From Acidobacteriaceae bacterium (GTDB taxonomy: Bacteria; Acidobacteriota; Terriglobia; Terriglobales; Acidobacteriaceae): a stretch of 15,870 nucleotides of DNA. The stretch's first letter is position 1, and every line of letters starts with the position of its first letter. The notes beneath the pieces are model-generated. The model made no database searches and was not told where the DNA came from. It saw only the letters and a list, made by a program, of their open reading frames with translations. The position numbers and the translations under genes are program-made. The stretch lies in NCBI GenBank assembly GCA_003140785.1, contig PLKY01000255.1:34575-50444 (forward strand), given 5' to 3'. Shown here in pieces: positions 1-6,289 of the stretch.

Positions 1-242
1 TCGGCCAATTCCTCGTCCAACACGCCCATGGCGCGAAAGTCCGCGAGGGTCTTCTCGGCGGTCTCTTCGTCGATTTTTGAGAGCGCAAATCCCACGTGAA
101 CAATCGTGTAGTCACCCACCTCGACTTCCGGGACGTAGTCCAGGCAGACGCGCTTGACCACACCGCCAAAATTCACGCGGCCCAGGCGCAGACCGCCCTC
201 GTTGGTGATTTCTTCCACTCGTCCGGGAATCGCGAGACACAT
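1..242 (-). CDS. hypC: HypC/HybG/HupF-family [NiFe]-hydrogenase maturation chaperone, 3' end off the window
   Basis: Reading the minus strand from ATG at 242, the protein begins MCLAIPGRV and continues with a compact beta-rich domain (GRVNFGGVVKRVCLDYVPEV, then GDYTIVHVGFALSKID). The N-terminal MCLAIPG with Cys2 is the hallmark of HypC, which binds HypD and carries the Fe(CN)2CO unit to the hydrogenase large-subunit precursor in the cytoplasm. Eighty codons are visible and the family is about 75-95 residues, so almost all of it is here; the stop lies beyond base 1. It is separated from the upstream DUF1801 gene by 64 bases holding a CRP/FNR-like site. No convincing Shine-Dalgarno precedes the ATG. 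The family call is very secure. Confidence 0.93.
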   Translation of the reverse strand, partial: MCLAIPGRVEEITNEGGLRLGRVNFGGVVKRVCLDYVPEVEVGDYTIVHVGFALSKIDEETAEKTLADFRAMGVLDEELA

Positions 243-251
243 AGCAACTAG

Positions 252-295
252 GTTATACGCCTTCGACGGTGACATCAGGTGTGATTTAAATCACT
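252..295 (-). promoter_or_regulatory. Candidate CRP/FNR-family operator with a -10 element in front of hypC
   Basis: Bases 281-294 are a perfect 14-bp palindrome, GTGATTTAAATCAC. With flanks (280-295) they read TGTGA-N6-TCACT, one base off the CRP consensus TGTGA-N6-TCACA; FNR-like proteins use related half-sites. On the minus strand a TATAAC box lies at 257-252, which would start transcription near 245. The palindrome centre then falls at about -42.5, close to the -41.5 of class II activator promoters, and no -35 hexamer is visible. The site lies between the DUF1801 stop and the hypC start, so it should act on hypC and genes beyond. The sequence is direct; the regulator identity and promoter are inferred. 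Confidence 0.5.
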
Positions 296-306
296 TCGAC
301 GCCGCC

Positions 307-708
307 TTATCGCGCCTTCTTCCCCTCATTCTCCGCCACCCGCGCCTTTACCATCTTCTTCACAAGCGCCGTCGAAAGCGGTTTGTCCACCGGAAACTGC
401 AACGTCCCCTTCGATGTCCGGTATCCCTTCAGCTCCTCTTTCATTTCGTCGATGAGCGACGCCTGCATAGGAAAAAAGCTGCAGTGATTCTTGAATGCCG
501 CGTAGCCCACCAGGGCCCCTTTGTAACGAAACGCGGGCATACCGTAACTCAGGCCCTCCGTCGCCTCCGCTGGAACAGCCGACCGAATCGTCGCACGAAT
601 CTTCTCCAACGTGCTGCGCGCGGGCTCAGGCACCTTGGCCAGATAAGCAGTCACGGCGGCCTCGCCCGCTGCCGCTGCGCCGTCCAATTTCTTTGAAGCC
701 TTCAACAT
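307..708 (-). CDS. DUF1801 (YdhG-like) domain protein
   Basis: This 133-residue cytoplasmic protein matches the DUF1801 family in length and pattern. It has an N-terminal helical part (VTAYLAKVPEPARSTLEKIRATIRSAVP), then the characteristic GLSYGMPAFRYKGALVGYAAFKNHCSFFP block at about 53-81, and a helical C-terminus ending in basic residues. The fold is related to the YdhG/Fra family, whose Bacillus member was described as an iron chaperone; the role of most members is unknown. AAGGA lies just before the ATG. It starts 24 bases after hypB stops and is probably co-transcribed with hypA-hypB. It is not a known hydrogenase maturation factor, so its place inside the hyp genes is unexplained. Family call secure, function unknown. 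Confidence 0.85.
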   Translation of the reverse strand: MLKASKKLDGAAAAGEAAVTAYLAKVPEPARSTLEKIRATIRSAVPAEATEGLSYGMPAFRYKGALVGYAAFKNHCSFFPMQASLIDEMKEELKGYRTSKGTLQFPVDKPLSTALVKKMVKARVAENEGKKAR

Positions 709-732
709 CCTTCCTTGCCCTCCACGGACGCG

Positions 733-1404
733 CTAACTCCCCGCGTGGCGGACCCTCAGCTCCTTGAGATACTCCAGCCATTCCGCCATGCCGGCGCCGG
801 TTTTCGCCGACGTCTCAAAGACGCGAATACCGGGGCGGATCGCGCGAATATTCTTCAAGGCCGCTTCACGGTCAAACTCGCACGGTCCGGCAAGATCGAT
901 CTTGGTAATCACAGCCGCGTCGGCGGAATTAAAGAGCGTGGGGTACTTCAACGGCTTGTCTTCTCCCTCGGTCACGCTGAGAAGCGCCACGCGCACCGCT
1001 TCGCCCAGGTCGTAGCTCGAGGGGCACACCAGGTTGCCAACGTTTTCAATAAACAGATAATCGAGGCCGGCGAGGTCCCAGCCTTCGAGGTGCTTCGCCA
1101 CCATCTCAGCTTCAAGGTGGCAGATGCCGTGCGTGTTGATCTGCCGCACGGGCGCGCCGCTCGCCGCCAGCCGCCGCGCATCGTTGTCGGTTTCTAAATC
1201 CCCCACTAAAGCAGCAGCACGAGAGCCGCGCGCAAGCAAATCGCGAAGCGTCCGCTCCAAAAATGCAGTCTTCCCCGTCCCTGGACTCGAAACGAGGTTC
1301 AACACCAGCACGCCCGCCGAAGTGAATCGCTGCCGCAGCCCACGCGCCAGCTCGTCGTTCTTCTTCAGAATGCCTTGCCGCAATTCCACAATGCGCGTCG
1401 TCAT
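733..1404 (-). CDS. hypB: HypB, GTPase for hydrogenase nickel insertion
   Basis: This 223-residue SIMIBI-class GTPase works with HypA to load nickel into the [NiFe]-hydrogenase large subunit. Visible motifs are the P-loop SSPGTGKT (39-46), GDLETDNDA (68-76), the metal-site region INTHGICHLEAEM with Cys95-His96, the family signature FIENVGNLVCP with Cys127, SVTEGEDKPLKYP (143-155), and a base-recognition motif TKID (167-170) where NKxD is usual. The N-terminal CxxCGC nickel motif of E. coli HypB and the His-rich stretch of storage-type HypB are absent, so it is the minimal form. Its ATG overlaps the hypA stop as ATGA, which implies translational coupling. GGGGAGG lies about ten bases upstream. 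Confidence 0.95.
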   Translation of the reverse strand: MTTRIVELRQGILKKNDELARGLRQRFTSAGVLVLNLVSSPGTGKTAFLERTLRDLLARGSRAAALVGDLETDNDARRLAASGAPVRQINTHGICHLEAEMVAKHLEGWDLAGLDYLFIENVGNLVCPSSYDLGEAVRVALLSVTEGEDKPLKYPTLFNSADAAVITKIDLAGPCEFDREAALKNIRAIRPGIRVFETSAKTGAGMAEWLEYLKELRVRHAGS

Positions 1405-1784
1405 GGAGTAACTGCCTCCCCGGCTTTTTCGATTTCGCCCTCTTCAATCTCGAACGACTCGACCTCCAATTCCCTCCCCTGGCGCAGATCCGATACCGGC
1501 TCCCCACAGTGCGGGCAGCTGAAGCTCTGCAGGCTCTCAATCTCCCCATCGGCGCCGCACGCCGCGCAATGCACGATCACCGGCAGTATTTGGACCACCA
1601 GCTTCGAACCTTCCAGCGACGTCCCCTCGGTGGCAATGCCATAGCAGAACTGGAGCGAATCCTCGACGACCGCGGCCAGAGCACCCACTCGCAGGCGGAC
1701 TTCCGTCACGCGCGCGCCATGATAGACAGCGAGCGATTCGGTCACGGAGTCCACAATGCTGGAGACAATGGAAAGCTCGTGCAT
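1401..1784 (-). CDS. hypA: HypA, hydrogenase nickel metallochaperone
   Basis: This 127-residue protein starts MHELSIV, the invariant HypA N-terminus in which Met1 and His2 help bind nickel. The zinc-ribbon cysteines are at 73 and 76 (CAAC) and at 90 and 93 (CPHC). Core motifs VTEVRLRVGALAAVVEDSLQFCY and the acidic C-terminal tail fit the family, which is usually 113-120 residues. The frame is open further upstream, but the start at 1784 is fixed by the MHELS motif and by GAGGGG a few bases before it. HypA passes Ni(II) to the hydrogenase large subunit with HypB, encoded immediately downstream. A TAGAAT -10-like box at 1813-1808 would place transcription initiation near 1801. Confidence 0.95.
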   Translation of the reverse strand: MHELSIVSSIVDSVTESLAVYHGARVTEVRLRVGALAAVVEDSLQFCYGIATEGTSLEGSKLVVQILPVIVHCAACGADGEIESLQSFSCPHCGEPVSDLRQGRELEVESFEIEEGEIEKAGEAVTP

Positions 1785-1904
1785 GCAACCCCTCACTCGA
1801 AAGCACGATTCTACGCCGTGAGCACCGCTCCCACCTATGCCGGACCGCACTCAGCATCCGCGTGCAGGCCACATTGTAAGATGGCTTTGGAGATCGGAAT
1901 TCCC
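1785..1904. promoter_or_regulatory. Divergent intergenic region between hypA and the aminotransferase gene
   Basis: These 120 bases must hold promoters for both divergent transcripts. For hypA (minus), TAGAAT at 1813-1808 is a plausible -10 with no good -35. For the aminotransferase (plus), TAAGAT at 1877-1882 could be a -10 but also lies weakly placed. No strong palindrome, riboswitch or terminator is visible. The promoter positions are inferences from short matches. Confidence 0.3.
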
Positions 1905-3095
1905 ATGTCCCGCACTTTTGCGCCCCATCCGCAAACCGCATCCCGCCTGGCTTTGAGCGAGCTTGCGCCAGGGGTCCTTCAGTCTGAAATCCGCGCCATG
2001 ACAACGGAGTGCGACCGCATCGGCGGCATCAACCTGGCCCAGGGTGTTTGTGACACGCCTGTTCCCGCGCCCGTTGAAGCCGAGGCTCACGCCGCCATCC
2101 ACGCCGGACACAATATCTACACGCGCCTCGACGGCATTACGCGGTTGCGCAACGCCATTGCGGCGAAGCAGCAACGCGATTATGGCCTCGGCTACGATCC
2201 CGAGACCGAAGTCCTGGTAGCCAGCGGCGCAACCGGCGGCCTGCATGCCGCGGCCATGGCTCTGCTGAATCCCGACGACGAAGTTTTGTTGTTCGAGCCG
2301 TTCTATGGCTACCACGTGGCCACGTTCCAATCCATGCGCGTGAAGCCTGTGCTGGTGCCGCTGGCCGAGCCTGACTGGGCGCTCGATATCGATGCATTGC
2401 GCGCCGCCATCACTCCGCACACACGCGCCATCCTTCTCAATACGCCCGCGAATCCCAGCGGCAAGGTGTTTTCGCGCGCGGAAATCGAGGAAGTCGCCGC
2501 AGTTTGCCGTGAGCATGACTTGTTCCTTTTCACCGACGAGATTTACGAGTACTTCGTCTATGACGGCGGGGAACACATTTGCCCCGCCACGCTCGACGGC
2601 ATGCGCGAGCGCACCATTGTGATGTCGGGATTCTCGAAGACATTTAGCATTACTGGCTGGCGGCTCGGTTACGTCACTGCCGACGCCAAGTGGATGGCCG
2701 CCATGGCCTACTTCCACGACCTGACATACGTCTGCGCGCCGTCCGCATTTCAACATGCTGCCGCGGCGGGACTTGAGCAGTTGCCGCCGGAGTTCTACAC
2801 GCAATTGGCTCGGGACCATCAGGACAAACGAGAGCGGATTTTGTCGGCGCTGCGCGATGCGGGCATGGAGCCCAGCGTTCCCGCTGGGGCGTATTACGTG
2901 CTGGCCAAGGCGACGCATCTGCCGGGAGCGACTTCCGCGCAGAAGGCGCGGCATCTGCTGGCCGCTACGGGCGTAGCGTCGGTAGCAGGGTCAGCGTTTT
3001 TCCGGCCGGGGCGCGGGGAGGACCTGCTGCGGTTCTGCTTTGCCAAAAAGGATGAAGATCTGGACGACGCATGCGCTCGTCTACGGCGGCTCTAG
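1905..3095 (+). CDS. Class I/II PLP-dependent aminotransferase (methionine/kynurenine/aspartate-transaminase-like)
   Basis: This 396-residue fold-type I aminotransferase transfers an amino group between an amino acid and a 2-oxo acid in the cytoplasm. Visible features are INLAQGVCDTPVP (42-54), IYTRLDGITRLRNAIA (71-86), VLVASGATGGLHAAAMALLNPDDEVLLFEPFY (103-134), NTPANPSGK (179-187), TDEIYE with the PLP-pyridine Asp211, SGFSKTFSITGWRLGY with the Schiff-base Lys245, and an RFCFAK segment near the C-terminus with the likely substrate-carboxylate Arg. It resembles the YbdL / kynurenine-oxoglutarate transaminase subgroup; exact substrate cannot be read. ATG 1905 is chosen, with GGAG about 12 bases upstream; an in-frame ATG at 1881 would add eight residues (MALEIGIP) and is also possible. 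It is divergent from the hyp genes and probably unrelated to them. Confidence 0.9.
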   Translation: MSRTFAPHPQTASRLALSELAPGVLQSEIRAMTTECDRIGGINLAQGVCDTPVPAPVEAEAHAAIHAGHNIYTRLDGITRLRNAIAAKQQRDYGLGYDPETEVLVASGATGGLHAAAMALLNPDDEVLLFEPFYGYHVATFQSMRVKPVLVPLAEPDWALDIDALRAAITPHTRAILLNTPANPSGKVFSRAEIEEVAAVCREHDLFLFTDEIYEYFVYDGGEHICPATLDGMRERTIVMSGFSKTFSITGWRLGYVTADAKWMAAMAYFHDLTYVCAPSAFQHAAAAGLEQLPPEFYTQLARDHQDKRERILSALRDAGMEPSVPAGAYYVLAKATHLPGATSAQKARHLLAATGVASVAGSAFFRPGRGEDLLRFCFAKKDEDLDDACARLRRL

Positions 3096-3126
3096 GCAGC
3101 CAGCGGAGCAGGCCCCGGCGTCAGGG

Positions 3127-3153
3127 AATTCTGCGAACTGAAATTCTGCGAAC
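3127..3153. repeat. Short direct repeat, 12 bp with 15-base period
   Basis: AATTCTGCGAAC occurs at 3127-3138 and again at 3142-3153, separated by TGA. The pair lies in the 106-base gap ahead of the secreted-protein gene, followed by a weak inverted repeat (CAGGAT 3154-3159, ATCCTG 3175-3180). It could be a two-site operator or replication slippage; nothing else supports either. Confidence 0.45.
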
Positions 3154-3201
3154 CAGGATTAACCCAGCAGGAATATCCTGTGCGCGTCTTCGGAGGATGC
3201 G

Positions 3202-3834
3202 ATGAACGGCAGACTTTTCCTGACATATGCGTTGACGCTAGCAACGTTTGCGGGCGCGCAGACGCCAAACAATCAACCCGGCAAACAGCCCAACAGCCAG
3301 CCCCTCGGGGTGAGCAGAGCGGACGGTGGGGCGCGCGGGCCAATGGAGAGCATCTTCGTCCCGCCGAAGCCAGGGGCGCCCTTCACCCTTGAACTGGCCG
3401 CGGAGTGGACGCGGACCATGATGAACGGTGGCGGAAGCTACACGCTCGCCAATCAGCGACGCATCGTGCGCGATGGCCGGGGCAGAATCTATCAGGAACG
3501 ATGGATTCTTGTGCCTAAAGGTGGCGACGTCAAGTCCACGATGAACGTTTTTCAGATCACCGATCCGGAGCAGCACACCTGGTACAACTGCGAGCCGTCG
3601 ACGAAGATTTGCGAACTGCTGACCTATCACCTGACGGCCGAGCAAGTCTATCTGCCAGCGATCACGACGACGGGACCGATGCCCAACGGCAAGGGCACGC
3701 TGCTCCATGAGGACCTCGGGACGGCGACCATTGAAAGCGTGGAGACGCACGGCTACCGCGAGACACAGACGTTGAACCCGGGAGTGATGGGCAACGACGC
3801 GCCCATGATCACGGTGCGGGAGTTCTGGTATTAG
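3202..3834 (+). CDS. Secreted hypothetical protein, prematurely ended by an in-frame TAG
   Basis: The reading frame starts at ATG 3202, with GGAGG five bases upstream, and encodes a signal peptide (MNGRLFLTYALTLATFAGA, likely cut before QTPN). A proline/asparagine/glutamine-rich linker follows, then a beta-rich domain including TLANQRRIVRDGRGRIYQERW, HTWYNCEPSTKICELLTY and TATIESVETHGYRETQTL. It ends at TAG 3832 directly after VREFWY. The unbroken frame then continues to 3993 with residues typical of this acidobacterial secreted family (see next entry), so the 210-residue product lacks about 52 C-terminal residues. Function unknown; probably periplasmic or extracellular. The following DinB-like gene is in the same direction and may share the transcript. 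Confidence 0.8.
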   Translation: MNGRLFLTYALTLATFAGAQTPNNQPGKQPNSQPLGVSRADGGARGPMESIFVPPKPGAPFTLELAAEWTRTMMNGGGSYTLANQRRIVRDGRGRIYQERWILVPKGGDVKSTMNVFQITDPEQHTWYNCEPSTKICELLTYHLTAEQVYLPAITTTGPMPNGKGTLLHEDLGTATIESVETHGYRETQTLNPGVMGNDAPMITVREFWY

Positions 3835-3993
3835 CCGGATCTGGGGCTCAACCTGAAGTCGACGGTCGACAGCCCGTTCAGCGGCAAGCAGGTGTTCACG
3901 GTGAAAGAGCTGACGCTGGGCGAGCCTGAACCCACGCTCTTTCTGGTTCCCGACGACTATAAGGTTGTGGACCACCGGATTGAGCAGGAGTGA
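3835..3993 (+). pseudogene. In-frame C-terminal continuation of the secreted protein, beyond the TAG
   Basis: Directly after TAG 3832-3834, in the same frame, the sequence reads PDLGLNLKSTVDSP, FSGKQVFTVKELTLGEPEP and TLFLVPDDYKVVDHRIEQE, then TGA at 3991. The pattern WY-x-PDLGLNL...LTLGEPEP.LFLVPDDYKVVD resembles the C-termini of small secreted acidobacterial proteins, in which the residue after WY is, from memory, often Ser. TAG is one base from TCG (Ser). Codon use and amino-acid composition are unchanged across the stop. This is therefore a recent nonsense mutation or a base-call error rather than the natural end. No start codon with a ribosome binding site lies within the remnant. Confidence 0.75.
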
Positions 3994-4045
3994 ATGGGTG
4001 GCGGCTCTGTCGAGTTTCAGGCGGATTGGCATAGGGAGAAAGCAG

Positions 4046-4609
4046 TTGGATTTGTTTCGCGGTTGGTCTCGCATGAGTGGTGTGGTGCGCTTGGGCGCGC
4101 TGCTGGCAGTGCTGCTTTTGAATGCGGCGGCGATGCTCGGCGCACAAACTCCTCTCGATGGGGTCTGGCAGGGATACGATGGCGAATGGCGCCATACCTC
4201 GTCGCAGCTCATCGCGCTGGCCGAAGCCACTCCGGCGGAGAAGTTTGCTTGGCGTCCAGCGCCGGGAGTCCGCTCGACGAGCGAAGTCTACATGCACATC
4301 GTGGATGCGAACTTCTACCTGCTCAGCATTACCGGCCCAAAAATGCCGGCTGATATGACCGACAACATGGAGAAAACGGTCACATCGAAAGAAGACGTGA
4401 TCCGCTGGCTGAAGCGCTCGTTCGAAGCGGTGAAGCAGGCGCATCTCAAGGAAACTCCGCAGGACCTTGCGCGAAAAGTGCACATCGAAGACCGTGACTC
4501 GACGGTGGACTGGATGTATCTGCGCATCATCATCCATGCAAACGAGCATATGGGGCAGCTAGTAGCGTATGCGCGCATGACCGGCGTCGTGCCACCCTGG
4601 TCGAAGTAG
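4046..4609 (+). CDS. DinB-like protein with an N-terminal signal or anchor sequence
   Basis: The domain is a DinB/YfiT-like four-helix bundle. The usual three metal-binding histidines are recognisable: one in VYMHIVDANF, two in the HANEHMGQLVAY segment. Most DinB-like proteins are cytoplasmic and many act as thiol-dependent metalloenzymes, but this one carries a hydrophobic leader (GVVRLGALLAVLLLNAAAMLGAQT), so it is probably exported, as is common for acidobacterial members. I chose TTG 4046 because AGGGAGA (4033-4039) lies six bases before it and it supplies a basic n-region (DLFRGWSR). ATG 4073 is the alternative, with a clean 24-residue signal peptide but no clear Shine-Dalgarno. It lies 52 bases after the broken secreted-protein gene. 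Substrate unknown. Confidence 0.82.
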   Translation: MDLFRGWSRMSGVVRLGALLAVLLLNAAAMLGAQTPLDGVWQGYDGEWRHTSSQLIALAEATPAEKFAWRPAPGVRSTSEVYMHIVDANFYLLSITGPKMPADMTDNMEKTVTSKEDVIRWLKRSFEAVKQAHLKETPQDLARKVHIEDRDSTVDWMYLRIIIHANEHMGQLVAYARMTGVVPPWSK

Positions 4610-4642
4610 CTTAGCAGCCCGTGTGAAAGTCGGGTTTTGAAA

Positions 4643-4711
4643 GGGCACGACTTCAGTCGTGCCATAGGTAGTCGCAGAATGAAGGCAGCTTTAGCCGCTG
4701 AGGGATGCCTT
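4643..4711 (+). repeat. Two-hairpin dispersed repeat, copy 1 (REP-like)
   Basis: Hairpin A is a perfect 9-bp stem, GGCACGACT (4644-4652) and AGTCGTGCC (4655-4663), around a TC loop. After a short linker containing AGAAT, hairpin B has stem AAGGCA (4682-4687) and TGCCTT (4706-4711) around the 18-base loop GCTTTAGCCGCTGAGGGA. Outer bases can pair too (TGAAAG 4638-4643 with CTTTCA 4709-4714). The same architecture recurs at 12152-12218 with different stem sequences but a loop identical at 17 of 18 positions. The gap 4610-4932 contains no gene; apart from this element and the next gene's ribosome binding site I see only a small palindrome, ATTCTTCAGAAT, at 4815-4826. Confidence 0.75.
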
Positions 4712-4932
4712 TCACGACATTTCGACTTTTGCCACATCCTGTTAGCACCTTCGAGCCCAGTTATCCACTAACCTGCTGCGATTCCCAGAGAGCGCCATAT
4801 CGGCTCCCGCTGCTATTCTTCAGAATCTCCGTAGTGTTGAGACGTGCGTCGTTTTTTCGCGCGGAATTCAGAGTGAGCGCAAAAAGCTCGAAGCTGCTGC
4901 GCGCAATGGCACCAGGATAGTTGGAGGAAAAA

Positions 4933-6255
4933 TTGACATCAGAGCCTCTGTTCCCCGAGCGCAAGCCGACCGGCGAAGGTATCCTGCCGTCCCAGGAGAT
5001 CGTTCACCTGGTGCAGACGGGCAAGATTTGTTCCTCCCTGGACATCACCGACGATCAAATCCAGCCGTCCAGCCTTGACCTTCGCTTGTCCCACGAGGCA
5101 TACAGAATTCGGGCCAGCTTTCTGCCGGGCAAATCGACGACACTGTTGAACAAGGCCCGATCGAACGGAATGCTGATGGAGACCAACGACATTTCCGATG
5201 GCGCGCTTCTCCAGCCGAACGTCATTTACATCATCCCGTTGATGGAAAGCCTCGCCCTTCCGCCGGATATTTATGGCATTGCCAACCCGAAGAGTTCTAC
5301 AGGGAGACTCGACATTTTCACCCGCCTCCTTACGGAGTTTGGCGATGAATTTGAGCGCGTGCGCAGGGGCTACAGCGGCGGGTTATACATCGAAGTCGTC
5401 TCGCAGACATTTCCGATTCTTGTGCGCGCAGGCATGAAACTGAACCAGCTACGATTCGGGCGCGGGCGCAGAGCGGTGGTCGGAGAGGAGCGTCTGCGCC
5501 AACTGGGCCAAAGTAACTTCCTGATTCATTCCGATGAAGATACCAGCCACGCAACCGTCGATCGCGGCCTGCGCCTGACCGTCGACCTTGAGGGAAACGG
5601 ATCGGGTGTAGTTGGCTACCAGGCAAAGAAAACGAAGCAGCCCATCGACCTCGGTCTGATCAACCACTACGAGATCGACGACTTCTGGACCCCCATGTAC
5701 AAAGGCAAAGAATGCATCCTCGTCCCCGGCGAGTTCTACATTCTGGCTTCGAAGCAGAGGGTTCGCATCCCGCCGGATCTCGCATCGGAGATGCTCCCCT
5801 ACGATCTTTCCACGCAGGAATTCAGAGTGCACTATGCAGGATTTTTCGATCCCGGCTTCGGCTATGGCGAGAACGGAGAAATCTCCGGTACCAGAGCGGT
5901 CCTCGAAGTGCGTGCCAACGAAATGCCGATTCTTCTCGAAGACGATCAATTCGTCGGCCGCCTGAACTACTACTACATGTCCGCCAAACCGGACAAAGTG
6001 TATGGCGGCTCGATCGGTTCGAACTACCAGCAACAAGGCTTGGCGCTGAGCAAGCAATTCAAGCGGGAGCAGTTTGCATCGGGTTCAAAGGCGGCACTCG
6101 ATTCGACGACCAGCTCCGCCATTCCGCGAGCGGCAGCCCGCGAAAGCCACAGAGCCGCAGACTCGGATGATGAAGGGCCCAAGAACCGCAGCCGTTTCGC
6201 ATTTGCAGAAGACGCCTTCGAACATTCCATTCGCGCTCGCAATCGCGAAGATTGA
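4933..6255 (+). CDS. dcd: Double-domain dCTP deaminase (Dcd/DUT superfamily) with a C-terminal extension
   Basis: This enzyme deaminates dCTP to dUTP for thymidylate synthesis. About 376 residues form two consecutive Dcd-like beta-rich halves, as in the long deaminase family of Pfam DCD. The first half has QPSSLDLRLS (44-53), NPKSSTGRLDIFTRL (from 118) and GYSGGLYIEVVS with the likely catalytic Glu154, then AGMKLNQLRFG. The second half has PGEFYILAS, AGFFDPGFGYG and LEVRANEMPILLEDDQFVGRL. The last roughly 60 residues are a low-complexity, charged tail rich in Ser, Ala and Arg. TTG 4933 is preferred because GGAGG (4923-4927) lies five bases before it; the open frame also has TTG at 4921, but that overlaps the ribosome binding site. 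It stands alone and is convergent with the ADOP operon. Confidence 0.85.
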   Translation: MTSEPLFPERKPTGEGILPSQEIVHLVQTGKICSSLDITDDQIQPSSLDLRLSHEAYRIRASFLPGKSTTLLNKARSNGMLMETNDISDGALLQPNVIYIIPLMESLALPPDIYGIANPKSSTGRLDIFTRLLTEFGDEFERVRRGYSGGLYIEVVSQTFPILVRAGMKLNQLRFGRGRRAVVGEERLRQLGQSNFLIHSDEDTSHATVDRGLRLTVDLEGNGSGVVGYQAKKTKQPIDLGLINHYEIDDFWTPMYKGKECILVPGEFYILASKQRVRIPPDLASEMLPYDLSTQEFRVHYAGFFDPGFGYGENGEISGTRAVLEVRANEMPILLEDDQFVGRLNYYYMSAKPDKVYGGSIGSNYQQQGLALSKQFKREQFASGSKAALDSTTSSAIPRAAARESHRAADSDDEGPKNRSRFAFAEDAFEHSIRARNRED

Positions 6256-6289
6256 ATTGACCGTGGAGTTGCGTCAATCGAGTTAGGAC

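Noticed and set aside
154..696. 180-codon open frame on the plus strand
   Set aside because: It lies antisense over hypC and the DUF1801 gene, is full of Arg and Pro, and has no ribosome binding site; it is a shadow of GC-rich coding DNA.
3832..3834. Pyrrolysine at the TAG of the secreted protein
   Set aside because: Pyrrolysine is not known in secreted proteins of this kind, no pyl genes or PYLIS-like element are visible, and a one-base change from a Ser codon is simpler.
4761..4769. DnaA box at TTATCCACT
   Set aside because: One mismatch, isolated, and in an ordinary gap before dcd with no origin-like context.
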